Origin: Siphonodentalium dalli | Lineage: Eukaryota > Mollusca > Scaphopoda > Gadilida > Siphonodentaliidae | Reading direction: 5' to 3' | NCBI GenBank assembly: GCA_032622095.1 | Contig: CP136065.1 | Span: forward strand, 68,229,675 to 68,293,674 | Length of the DNA: 64,000 nucleotides | Shown here: one piece after another, positions 35,346 through 46,700 of the stretch | Position numbering within the stretch: the stretch's first letter is position 1 | Layout: every line of letters starts with the position of its first letter | The notes under the pieces: generated by a model | Databases searched by the model: none | What the model saw: only the letters and a program-made list of their open reading frames with translations | Told to the model about the DNA's origin: nothing | Made by a program: the position numbers and the translations under genes

Positions 35346-35695
35346 TTAAATTTCACAAATCAGACCAATGTCAGGAATTTCATCTGAGCAAATGCTGTCA
35401 TGTGTTTCAACACCGTCTGATTGCGTCTTCCGCCTCACAAACAGACATGTTTCTTCAGCATATACACCGGTGCCACCATCGTTTGGATCCGTTTCGATCC
35501 TCCAGTTTATATGTGCTATCTGTTCACCATTCCAATCTCTCCATATACCACTAGGGTGTCCATAGATTTCCTCCACAGTTCCGTTGCTTAAGTCTTCTGT
35601 TCCGTCGACATGATACTTCTTATCTGAAATATGTGCGACTTGTGAACTATCGTGATGTCCATCTCCGGATACGTAATCAAGTGGGTCACCCGAAA
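35346..35695 (-). CDS. Gene A exon 3: C-terminal half of C-type lectin domain
   Basis: Terminal exon with TAA at 35346-35348. Reading upstream, the frame gives YHVDGTEDLSNGTVEE, IWRDWNGEQIAHINW, ETDPNDGGTG, EETCLFVRRK, THDSIC and IGLICEI, all aligning with gene B exon 3. The QPD/EPN site is replaced by ETDPND, and WND is reduced to THD, so sugar specificity differs from gene B or is lost. The acceptor chosen (ACATCAG, exon from 35695) keeps VSGDGHH, which resembles TSGDDH at the start of gene B exon 3. An alternative acceptor ATATTTCAG would start the exon at 35623 with the same phase and give a 248-aa product instead of 272. Both keep the frame open from exon 2. A CT-rich repeat lies directly 3' of the stop; no AATAAA is seen close by. 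Confidence 0.85.
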
Positions 35696-36306
35696 CTGAT
35701 GTTTGTTATGCGTGTATTTATAATTGTCGGTTTGCGTTCCATTAATACGTGCTATATTTGCTTTTGATGTTTTCCCGGTATCGGAATAGGTCGAACGCTA
35801 CGCTAAAGTAAAGTAAACGGTTCTTGTTCGGATGTTTTCCAGCTGAGATACAATGTGCCCAAATGATCAGTACTTGGCCCGATACTATATCATATATTTA
35901 CTTTCATTAGGAGATATTGTTCGTCCCCGACGACGATCGCCCCGCTCGAGATGTGATGCAACAATGTGTTTCGACATTAATTTAAACTCGGGATGTCACA
36001 AAACTTTCTCAAATTGAACTCCGAACATAATTTTATATGTTGCTTCAGACAGCTAATTGTCAAATTTATTAAACACAATATTTTTTTTCGTGATTATGCT
36101 GTTCCACAATTTGGGATATCTGAAGGATGATGATTTGACAGCAGATGAGCATTTACTCAAGTATACATATGTCATGGTATCATCTCCGAAATATCGGCAG
36201 AGTGCGGAGTGTAATCGACGGGAAAACGGCAGAGCAATTAGTCCATGCGTTCATTAAAATGACGCTAATTTTATACAAATTCTACTATAAACTTGCACCA
36301 TCTTAC

Positions 36307-36399
36307 CTGATGAATTGATTGCACACGGTGAACCGGCCTCTCCTCTAAGATCCGGACATGCGTGCAATCGTGTAATGAATCCGGGTGACCTAAAACGTG
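36307..36399 (-). CDS. Possible small phase 1-1 exon in gene A intron 2
   Basis: A 93-nt open stretch between TTGCAG (minus strand) and a perfect donor TCAG/GTAAGA. It encodes ...RLHACPDLRGEAGSPC... and ends in a partial codon. Its phase fits both exon 2 and exon 3, so including it adds 31 residues without a frameshift. Nothing equivalent was found in gene B. The sequence GSPCAIN weakly recalls the SSPCAG / GSPVHPC part of the Apple exons. It could be an alternative exon, a decayed duplicate or chance. Confidence 0.25.
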
Positions 36400-36476
36400 C
36401 TGCAATCGGGAATTTTCGGAACTGGACCATTTATTTCGAACCAACTATACCCATTTCTCTAAAAATTACAATTTAC

Positions 36477-36592
36477 AAGTCGTTATAACGACTTATTTTT
36501 ATTTCTACAAGTCGTTATGACAACTTCCGACAACTCGTTATAACGAGATATTGGAAGTCGTTATAACGACTTGCAAGTCGCTATAACGAGGT
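36477..36592. repeat. Cluster of five AAGTCGTTATAACGACTT palindromes
   Basis: Perfect 18-bp palindromes at 36477-36494 and 36555-36572; variants at 36509-36526, 36532-36549 (AACTCGTTATAACGAGAT) and 36575-36592. Confidence 0.93.
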
Positions 36593-36884
36593 GTGTAATT
36601 GTATACATGGTATATATGGGGTGCGGTTGTGTTTCTGATGGTGGCCCGATGGCCATATATTTGATTTTTAAATAAGCTTTCGTATGAAACTATTTAAACT
36701 CTTCGCACTCTGCTTTCTCTTCCGTTTAATCTTCAACATTACTTAATACGTTTCAGAGCGACGATAGCTGTAAATTATTTACTCATGTTCTATAGTTATA
36801 ACAATTACTTTAACAATTTATCCGACACAAACGAAACGATCGCAAATTGTCGAAAAATATAGAAATCAGAACACATAATTTATG

Positions 36885-37282
36885 TTAACCCTTTACCCAA
36901 CAGAATGGCCCTGTGCCAATGCATTCTCTTATATATTCGAGTCGACCATAGGTCGCCTCGCATATATAAGAGAATGCATTGGCTTAACACATTAAAAATT
37001 ATAAAATTGTTAAAGAATGTAAGAAAAAATGGTAAAAAGTGTTAAAAAAATATTTGTTTAGGCCAATGTATTCTCTTATATATGCGAGGCGACCTATGGT
37101 CGACTCGCATATATAAGAGAATGCATTGGCACAGGGCTAACTGTAACTATCACAATGTGGTCAAGGAGCCGGTTCCAATGATATCCATATTTGTATGGTT
37201 CTATTGAGACAGACCGAAGATATTTTAGGCTGTTGAAGCTTTATTTGGCCGGTTTTGGCCGGTTTGTTGGGTAAAGGGTTAA
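36885..37282. mobile_element. piggyBac-like MITE with two internal hairpins
   Basis: TTAA (36885-36888), left end CCCTTTACCCAACA (36889-36902), right end TGTTGGGTAAAGGG (37265-37278), TTAA (37279-37282). The 14-bp ends are a perfect inverted repeat and the TTAA duplications are intact. Inside, two mirror-image copies of a ~75-bp hairpin (GCCAATGCATTCTCTTATAT ... ATATAAGAGAATGCATTGGC) lie at about 36915-36985 and 37062-37131. The element is 390 bp without coding capacity. Confidence 0.93.
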
Positions 37283-37469
37283 GACTGTGTCTACGAATTT
37301 CTGCAAAAATATCCTGGATATACTATGTATGTTTGAGACACCTCTTACCAAATTATGGATATACACTATTTTGGTTTTCGAACGGGCCATGTCCGTTTTA
37401 ACTAACAATATCCTTCATATACTCTAACATGGTATACTTGCTAACACCAAGGTACAATTGGTTGTCTCA

Positions 37470-37683
37470 TTAACCCTTCCGTGACTGGAGCTTCCTGAAA
37501 TGTTTCGAAAACACGGTGCCAATGCATTATTTATATAGTACGCAAGTCTTCCATATGCAGCCTCGCATATATATGAGAATACATTGGCCTAACACTATTT
37601 ACCTAGACCCCGTAAGTAAGTGCATGCACTGGCACATGAAATTTAATGCTGCACTAGTGTAGCTCCAGTGATGGAAGGGTTTA
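37470..37683. mobile_element. piggyBac-like MITE, second family (CCCTTCCGTGACTGGAGCT)
   Basis: TTAA (37470-37473), CCCTTCCGTGACTGGAGCT, right end AGCTCCAGTGATGGAAGGG (ending 37679) and TTTA, one base from TTAA. The interior shares the GTGCCAATGCATT ... AGAATACATTGGC hairpin with the neighbouring 36.9-kb element. Confidence 0.85.
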
Positions 37684-39578
37684 CACATATACACGCATTG
37701 AGTTCCAAATATCGTACTGAGGCTGGTGGGCACAAGAGATGAGGGTTAAACATAAGGCTTAAACATAAACGTCAACCCATAGTTTCAACCAAGAGGGATA
37801 ACGTCATACGACTGTATGATTGTTAGGCGGTTAGACTCGGAATAAATAGTAAGCAATGCCGTTGTGGTCTCAACATGTTTACAGAACAACATATACAAAA
37901 TCCGCTAAAATCCGCTTTGGAGAAAATGCTCAATTCAAAATGGCGTCAAAAATGGTAGTTGGTCTAATATTTAATTTCTGCGGTATGTGCACCAATTAAT
38001 GCCAAATTCGCAATAGATTGAAATATATACAAACATCGCTTAGGCGTAAACCATACTTGTCAACTGTCTGTCCCAAAATGGCCGCCAAAATTGACAAAAT
38101 CGACTCAAATTTACATTTGAATAGCTTGTCCTATAATATTGAACAAACGCTCGGAGTATGCAAGGAAGAATTATTGCATGCATGAAATGAAATGAGAGAA
38201 AATGTTGTTCGTAGATGTAAGAATTATCTCCAATGTGTCTCACGAGAGAGGAAGCGGAAGCAGCGTCCCACGCAGCGGTTAAATATTCACGTTTGGGCGC
38301 CAATAAACGGCAACATGACGCAGTTTTATTTGCACCATGTATCTTGAAACGTGATATATAAGTGTAATTAAATAGTTAAATGGGATTGAATTGGTCTGCA
38401 TTGATTGTGTGACCTATTCTTGAAGCAGAAATATATGTGTTCAGATCAGTCTCACGAAGTGACCAATCATCAATTATTTTGATATTTTCCACATCAGACA
38501 TCATCGCCATTTTCAATTTCCCGTTGCGATATTGGACTCGATCTTGGATATGGACGAATAGTCATCAACTAAAATGTTTCGGAAATACTTGTATCAGTAA
38601 CCCCATACACATATAATTTTGAATGAACTCTTCGTAACAATAACAGGCACGGATTCAAAGCAAACATTGTGTGATTAACATCGAGCCATTTTGAATAAGC
38701 AAGCATTTCAATAAGGCATCATGTTTGGGCCAACACATTCGGCAAATCATGCATATGGTGTCATATTGTGAACGCTAATTATCGTTCTAAATGTTCTGTA
38801 AATAACATATTCCCCTATAATCGTGGTTGAGATTAATTTTTTCATAAAATTGATTAAACTCACCATGTCAGTTACTCAGCTTTTGAGAACAATCTAAATA
38901 TATATATTACAATTATGCAGGTTGGTAATTCTAGGTACTTGATCTTTGTCGAATGCTGCTTGATTGATTCAATCTTTACATATGCCATTGCAACTGAGGC
39001 AAACATGCAGTAATCATTGCCATACTGGTATATCCAGTAGTCAGTAGGCATGCACACATGGACGTATTATGGATGGTGGTGCATTACTTATATCAGAGTA
39101 TACAGTGTAAGTTCAATCAAAATCCACAAACCGTGTTGAGATATAAATTCAATGCAAGTGTATATTATATCTATATGTATAACAGTTAATTGAAAACACC
39201 GATTTAATTTTGAAATACGATTAAATTATCAATTGAACATGCACATTCATACAAATTCGAACTATATTATAATACTTCATGTGAGCTATTCAAATATGAG
39301 TACTGCCCTTTTCGAAAAATCTAAAACACAAATCGAGCCTACCCTTTTAAGTCACAAAGGAACAAAGCTTTACCTATCACAAATATAACTTAAATTTATC
39401 TTAATGTAAAACATTTGAATTTGTATACTGTTCTGTAATTTCACTTTGTAGTCCTATAATTTTCCAACTCCTGTGAATAAATGCTCATACTCATATGTCA
39501 GGGAATTAAGTTATTTCCTGTGTCAACTGATACATGGACACAGCTCTTCTAGAGCCTAGTAAATATACCGCTACATAC

Positions 39579-39767
39579 TGATTTGTATATATTGCTTCAC
39601 GGCATTTTCTTTGGCCAGCGAGTCCACAGTCATGAGATGTCCTCCGTATTGTGCACAATACGCCTTGGCGCCCGTGTTGTTGAGTCCGCCCGTGTTGTTG
39701 AATATCCGGAAACACGTTCCACTCACTGCGTCATGAGAGAACCCCTGGTCACACGGATTCGGGCAGT
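39579..39767 (-). CDS. Gene A exon 2: N-terminal half of C-type lectin domain
   Basis: A 189-nt phase 1-1 exon. The acceptor is TTCTCTCTATTCAG (ending 39768) and the donor is ATCA/GTATGT. Translation: DCPNPCDQGFSHDAVSGTCF, FNNTGG, AKAYCAQYGGHLMTVDSLAK, then VKQYIQI. NNTG appears twice, giving possible N-glycosylation sequons. It is the paralogue of gene B exon 2. Joined to exon 1 it restores Asp, and to exon 3 it restores Ile. Confidence 0.9.
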
Positions 39768-40040
39768 CTGAATAGAGAGAAGATAATAATATCGTGCGTG
39801 ACAAGTAGTGGAGCAACCACATATTTATTCTATGACTCAATATTACAATAGGATGATACTTATAACGGTATACATGTACCATCGCTACATTAGTCTACGT
39901 GTAATATAGGACCCTATGTATCGTCGCACTAAAATACCAAATCTTAACGTGGGGTGAAAAAATAGTATACTATCAATAGCAGAGTTGACAAGTTTTCAAT
40001 CTTTTGCAAACTTTTGATATGGTTTTATAACGGTTAATGT

Positions 40041-40270
40041 CAGGGACGTGGCTAGAGCTTCACCAGTGGGGTGTCCACCTTGTAACTTCGAACTAATACC
40101 AATGAGACAGATCAAAAGTCCCAACTTTAGGAAATCTTATTGGCACATCACCCTTGTCTCGGATTTTTCCAACTGGTATTTCAATGTTTCAAACTGTCAG
40201 CAATTTCAAAGTAACAACGTACGTATGGTTGGAAATTTCCAGATAATTGCCATTTCAGTCAGAAACTTTA
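40041..40270 (+). mobile_element. Fragment of the hAT-like element
   Basis: CAGGGACGTGGCTAGAG (40041 on) repeats the left end of the element at 26673. TTGGAAATTTCCAGATAATTGCCATTT (split here as TTGGAAATTTCCAG and GCCATTTCAGT) matches its interior. No right end is seen. Confidence 0.6.
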
Positions 40271-40479
40271 GTAGTTAGATCTTGTTCGGAAAACATCGTA
40301 TTCCACACTAGATATCGGTTGGAGAATAAAACTGTCAACCTATATTTGGTTTGATATGCCCTCCCTTGCAAACCACTTTGGTTATTTTCGAGGGGTCGTG
40401 AAATGGTGATACATTTAACGTGATAGCTGAAAGTTGATGAAAATGATCTAGACATTGTTTTCATTCTTGTTGTCCTTTT

Positions 40480-41240
40480 TTACTTTTTCGCCTTTTTATC
40501 TAGTCTTGGTGATGTTGTTGATGATGTTGGTTGCGCTATGAGGGCTGCTGACCGTGCTAGTTGTTCCATTGCATTATCGAAGTGTCTGTTGACTTTTTCG
40601 CTGATAGTTTTGTTATCTGACATCAGCTCCCCACACTTTGTCTTTCCGAGGGCTTCCTCGCAGTACCTCTTCATCTCTTCCGCTGATTGTCGAATGGAGA
40701 CGGCGAAGGTACTGCTGGTGTTGCTGTAACAGTTGTCGCTGGTGGAGATGGAAGACACAGGTTTGTGATGGTACTCCGATGTCATTGGTGGTAACGTGTC
40801 CATCTCCACCCGAAATTTGCGGCCTGGATGTCGGATGACATCGGCGTCCCTGCTTCCGCTAGTTCCAAAGTCGACGGCAGGGAAATCCGGGGTGACTTCG
40901 GCATCCCTATTGCCCTGGCTATTGCGATATCCATGAATGGCAGATCCTCTTGACCGGGGCCAAGGTGGGGCAGCTGGGTGTCTCTCAGCTTACCCCCTGT
41001 TTCCATCTGGCCCTTCTGTCGGCGTCCATTTTTCTGCGAGAAGTGGTATTTTCTTCTTCCGCATCCTGTGGTCGGTCTCCCCGCTCATGGGGTCCACTGG
41101 TTGCTGGTAAACCCCAACAACCGGGTTACGGCCAACAGAGGGTTCTGTTAGGGACCGTGCATGTTGATGCTACCCGGTATGAAAGAAATAGCTCATCGTG
41201 GCTGCCTGACCTGCTTAGAGTCCAGTTCAGGCATTGATCC
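40480..41240 (-). pseudogene. Unassigned coding-like segment, frameshifted
   Basis: Two minus-strand frames overlap near 40782-40809. The upstream one (41006-40782) includes LGPGQEDLPFMDIAIARAIG and the downstream one (40809-40480) includes SIRQSAEEMKRYCEEALGK, SEKVNRHFDNAMEQLARSAA and ends in basic LDKKAKK. The block is more GC-rich than its surroundings and its composition is protein-like, which suggests a decayed retroelement ORF1 or a processed gene. No family is recognised. Confidence 0.35.
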
Positions 41241-42839
41241 ACGTTGAGTGAGCTTAGCACAAGCCTGACTTCAGCGGGAAAAATATTGTAATTAAAGCGT
41301 GTCTGGGTACATGTATATAGCTTTATAGAGCGGACCGCAGTGAAAACACATGTTAAAGAGCTGGTAAGTCATGAGTTGGTTATTCGTGGCATTGTCGGCA
41401 CATAATGAACTTACAGTCAGTTGTTATGTGTCGATAATGGCACCAAAACACACACATTTCCAGTTCGTTATGGAATCAAAATGGGGAGATTCTATGCCGA
41501 TTATGAACCTAAACCAAATCATATTATAAGCCCGTAACGTCAAAGAGGTGGATAAAAAGTGTGATACACAATGCCCACCCCCACCCCGGGTGGGCAGGTG
41601 TTCGGATGCCAAAACAAGTATTTTCCTAGATCACACAATGTTTATTTAAATAATATATTATACTTTGCTTTTAGTATAAAACAGCTTGCAGGTGTTCTAG
41701 TTTTCTATTTGCTGTAATTGAAACACTTAAAGTAGTGGTCACCCCTTGACATGTGATAACATTTGTGAAATTCACTACAAAAAACTAATGCTGAAATGGA
41801 GTATATGTTATATTTGTGAACGAAAACAATTGCATTTGTAATAATTGACTGCTAAACAGACATAAACACTGATTTCAGTTGTTTTATATGCATTGTGATA
41901 CTAGCTAGTCAATTATTGCTAACCATATATATCTTTAGAATTTCTGTAAATTGAGCAGATAAGCAGCATTGAAATAGTGATCATGGCGATTCACTTTTCA
42001 ATTCTTAGCAGTTCTTTGTTTTGAATTAAACAGGAAGTAACATTAATGGCCGGTTGATCAAAATAACATGGAATTGTAAAGATGTAGAATATCACATTAT
42101 TTTAGTTATTACTGATCGTAGGTCACCTGTACCATATTGCGCAGTCGACCAAGGCCCAGCATGAGTATGGCGTTGATATAGGATATACGACTGCAAAAGA
42201 GTTGTCCGGCACTAACAGGTGACCAAAAAACATCGGGAATAGCATAAGAAAACAGTCCTAAGACAATTTATTTCCATTACGGTCCCAAATGGATTCAGGC
42301 CACATGATATACCGGAACACACCCATACGCTTCCTACCATCGCAAACCACTGGATTAAAAATATATTATGTTTGATAATAACAATCAAATGCATACGGTC
42401 AATTGAAATTGAAGTAATGATAGGTGACAGTGAGCTAACAGCAAGTATTCCACTAGAAGTTAAAAAACACTTGATAGATATATCTGAATAAAATAGGAGA
42501 GATATGTCTCTTTGACTACTGTGTAGGTTCGGTGGCTAGCTGGTGATAACAAGGCTTGCCCCAACATATCGCAGTGTACCATGGACATTAAGGTGATGTC
42601 ATTCCCTTCGACCTGGACGACACTGTGCGATCACGTACTATGACACCACAGTCAAAGGTTACCCTCACCCTTGTCATTAGATAAAAGTTATATACAAAGC
42701 AAACTCTTCTAAGTGTATAATGAAACTACACAATCACGTACTTTGTGAATAGTACTTATATATATATAACTTTCTGATTTGTTATACCTGTTAAAATACT
42801 CTGAGTAAATAGCCTTGATCCAAACTGTGTTGTTACCTT

Positions 42840-45820
42840 TGGGGTCAATTGTGTTAGAAAAATTCATTCCAGGGTACTATTCCTGTATAACAGAAACTGT
42901 CCGAGCCAAAAGGATCTACACGAGTGATTGTGATTTTTTGTTGCCCTGGTCTTAAGTCATAGCTGCAGTAAGAGCTAACTCTGGTAAAGTGTTCATAGAG
43001 ATATCTGGGAGCCTTTGAGTACACTTTCTTCTTCTTTAGCAACAGCTTTCATTAGTTAACCCGCTGTTCAACAGTTAACATGTTCATTTTAGATGCTCCT
43101 TGTACCACACAGTTGCTCGATTATGCAACAAAAGACAATATATAATCAATCTATTCTGAGATTTCTGTAATTTTCCATTGGTTATTGTAGTTAGTGCACT
43201 ATACCATGAGCAACAAGCATAATCAAAATAGCACTGAACCAAAGCAAGAACTAGTAATCGTTTTGTGAAACTTGTTAACAAATCAGCTTTTCTATAAAGG
43301 AACTTAAGTCTTGAGCATGATTTAAATAAGACTGTTTGAGCTCAGGCTTCTCCACTTAGATGTTAGTCCAAAACAACTCCCAGATAAGTAACGGTGTTAG
43401 AGCGGCGGATACTAGTCATACTAAATTTGATGTTACTCTGATTGCAGCGTCGAATTCTTGGTTGAGACTTAAAACGGAATAGATTCGGTCTTACCTAAAT
43501 GTAGGGAAAGCCTATTGTCTATAAGCCATTCACTAAGGGAGGACAGCTGTGCACTCAAAGACTGCTCTGTCCACTGAACACACTTCTCAGATACAAGCAT
43601 TGCAGAGTTATCTGCGTACAATGGCAGCCACCCTCTGCACTTTACTGCGGCCGGCACATCATAGACAAAGAGTAAGAATAATAATGGCCCAAGAATTTAG
43701 CCTGATGGACACCGCAAGTAATCAAATTTGTGTTTGAGAAAGAGCCATTGATGTTAGTAAGTTGTGTCCGATTAATGAGATAAGCTTTAAACCAATTAAG
43801 AACATTACTATCAAAGCCCATGGCGTGCACAATTTGTCTAAAAGTATATGGTGGTCTACCGTATCAAAGGCTTTTAGTGTGTCTATCAAGACCATTCCAG
43901 CATACTTCCCTTTATCCATTTGTTCAATAACGTAATCGGTGAGATAATCAAAGTGGATTCAGTCGAGAATCCAGATCAAAAGCCAGGTTGAAATTCTTAT
44001 AGAAGTTCCGATTTATTTAGATATTTCTCCATCTGTTTAAAAACCACCTTTTCCAAAATTTTAGATACCACACTAAGGATGGAGACAGGCCGGTGTTACT
44101 AGATTTGTTTTTTTCCCCTTTTTTCTTATAGATAGGCACCACCCCATCTGATTTCAAATCTGACGGAATATGTCCTTGACAAAAGGTCAGATTCATAATA
44201 TGAGTCAAGGGATACACTATGACAGATACACCGTCCCGCAGAAACCGGGCTAGAATTGTGTCTAAGCCAGTTGCCTTGGATGGAGTGAGATCCAGCAGAA
44301 ATTTAGAGAACTCTGTTTCAGAGACTTTTTCAAACTTGAACGAATTAAGGGTGACACTTTTTAGGCATAGTACTTATACATAAAGCTTTTGTCATATTTA
44401 CCCGTTGGTGTGGGTAGTTTCTGTACTAAATCAGCAGCCACATTAAGAAGAAGTTGTTAAAATGATAAGCTACTGCCTCTTTATCAAACATAAGTGAATC
44501 ACCTGTTTTAAGCAGACGTTCGACGAGGAACAGTTTGCTTTCTTTGATGGTGTCCCAAGTTTCTTCAAGGTCTTCCACAGAGCTTTCGAATTACCATTAT
44601 TCTGCTCTACATGTAGCTGTTTTTTAGTAATTCGATTTGGCATGTTTATTCATTTGAGTAACTTTATTGCGAATAACTTTGTAATCAGAATAGTTACTTG
44701 GATCTTTAAAATGTCTGAACTTTCTCAATAGTTCATTCATGTCCCTAATTAATGCCAAGATCTCACCATTCATCCACGGTTCCGTACGTACATTTGCTCT
44801 TACTGCGCGATAGGGCACCACTTCATTAATGGCTTGAATAAACATAGTTTACAAAATATGCCATGCCTCTTATGACTTTGAGCCAATCCATGTCATTCAG
44901 GACCTCACAGATTTTTTCCGCAGAATAATTCCGGAAGGACCCAAATTTTGATAGATTTTGGCCACTCATGGGAATATGCTTAGTGCCTCTGATGGTGTAG
45001 GGCATGCAATGATCACTGATACCTATATATAAAACTCCACTAATACGGTGTCTTAATAAATCTGACCAAAAAAAATTAGATCATTGATTGTAGCTGCATT
45101 CGCTGTTATTCTCGTGGGGTCACTGATAATTTGATATAGACCGAAAAATTTCATGCTGTTATTCCGGGACTTTTTCTTCTTTGATGAAACATCGACATTA
45201 AAATCACCCTGGATGACAGTTTCGTTCAGAACGAAATCACATTCAGCTAAAATTAGTTTCTGTCGTCGAAAACAAGTCAGATTGATCAGGCGGGTGATAA
45301 CATACACCAACTAAAATCGGCTTCGATTTGGGAAGCAGTATATCGATCCAGAAAAATTCAAAATCTGAGTGATGAAGATCAGGTCTGGGGCTAAACGAGA
45401 GTGATTGGTTAATATACAAGCAAACACTCCTAGCAGTTCTCAAAATGGAATAGTTAGGAACTGAAATCTCTGAGTTATCTATTGAATTATCCAACCAGGT
45501 TTCAGTAAAAGCCATAATTGATGGTTGATACTTATTGGTGATAATTTGAATTTCGTCTATTTTAGGTGGAAGGATCCTACAATTAAGATGAACAAATTTC
45601 AAACTTTACTTTTAGGTATTGTAGAAGTCAGATTATCACCAAAGCTGATAACGTCGTTGGTGTAATCAACATTATCTGAAACATTAGCATTTGTTTTCAG
45701 GCTATTTGTTTTTATTGACTGGCTAATATAAGGATCGATAGACTGCTTGTGAGATTCGAAGTCAGAATTGTTTCCAGCCATACCCTGTATTACATATAAA
45801 CGTAAATTCAGAATCATTTT
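42840..45820 (-). mobile_element. Degraded L2/CR1-like LINE ORF2 (endonuclease, reverse transcriptase, C-terminus)
   Basis: Minus strand, in order: a short leader (45817-45599), apurinic endonuclease (45602-45243: VHLNCRILPPKIDEI, FTETWLDNSI, VGVCYHPP; then VIQGDFNVDV near 45190), linker (44845-44624), reverse transcriptase (DLKSDGVVPIYKKKG near 44160; VLIDTLKAFDTVDHHILLDKL near 43880, written here as family hallmark; GVHQAKFLGH near 43710; LYADNSAML near 43610), and a C-terminal block (ALVQCYFDYACCSWYS near 43230; KAPRYLYEHF, FCYTGIVPWNEF near 42870). Many frameshifts. The catalytic YADD reads YADN. Gene A intron 1 carries it in sense orientation. Confidence 0.88.
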
Positions 45821-46700
45821 TCAGAATAGGAGGCGGACCCTTAAATGGACCGAATTTGGAAATGGTCAAGGTGTGTGTCAAAAATTGGATGGATACAAAT
45901 TACACGGATGGCTTATGCCACAGCGACTGGTTGTAATTTTATCACGTACAGTGGATCGGTTTCCTATTTCTACTCGATAAGAACAGACACTCATAATATT
46001 GCTGTCACGTCGCCAAACATTAATCAAACAAAGGCCTTGTACATACGTGTGTCCATAGCTCAAACATTCAAATCTCAAACTTGAATCGTAAACGCAAGTT
46101 AGATTTCGGAGATAGTGCGGTACAACGTATTGTTGTAGTTTTATCTACCAGAACTTTTATATTAGAATATATATTTGAGTTAGTTAGCTTTTGGTGTTCT
46201 TTGAATATTTTTAAATCTAAGTGGCTCCAAAAACTATGGGTTGGAAAAATGTGGATCAAGTAAATGAAAAGTAGCTCCAAAAAATCATAAGTAAGGTGGT
46301 GGCTCAAGAAAATTGTGGGCCAAGGAGAAGACTGTAAGAGACCAGCCTCTGTTCTCGTGACATTGAAAACAAAATTGGCCTACTGTTTAATTGAGCTGAT
46401 ATTGGCATTATTTGGAAACTCAAATATATATACGCTCTATATGGCATAAACGTTGTCTATAATTAAAACAACCCTATAAAATAAGTCTATATATTTGTGA
46501 AATAGGCACGTGGTGTGTATATTTTCACGAGAACAGACTGGAGAATAACACGAACCCCATTTAAGAAATACGTTCGCAAATCATCACTCTGCAGTCTGAC
46601 ATGAGCGCAAAACATCCAACATATCATCGTGCACATATGTTCATTTTGAACCTAAATATTCACATATGTTCATATTGGACTTATTTTATTCTTATTTTAT

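Larger units (their letters stand above)
35696..39578 (-). other. Gene A intron 2
   Basis: About 3.9 kb between donor GTATGT after exon 2 and the exon 3 acceptor. It contains a possible extra exon (36307-36399), a cluster of TTATAA palindromes (36477-36592) and two piggyBac-like MITEs. 37690-39570 shows no recognised feature. Confidence 0.65.
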
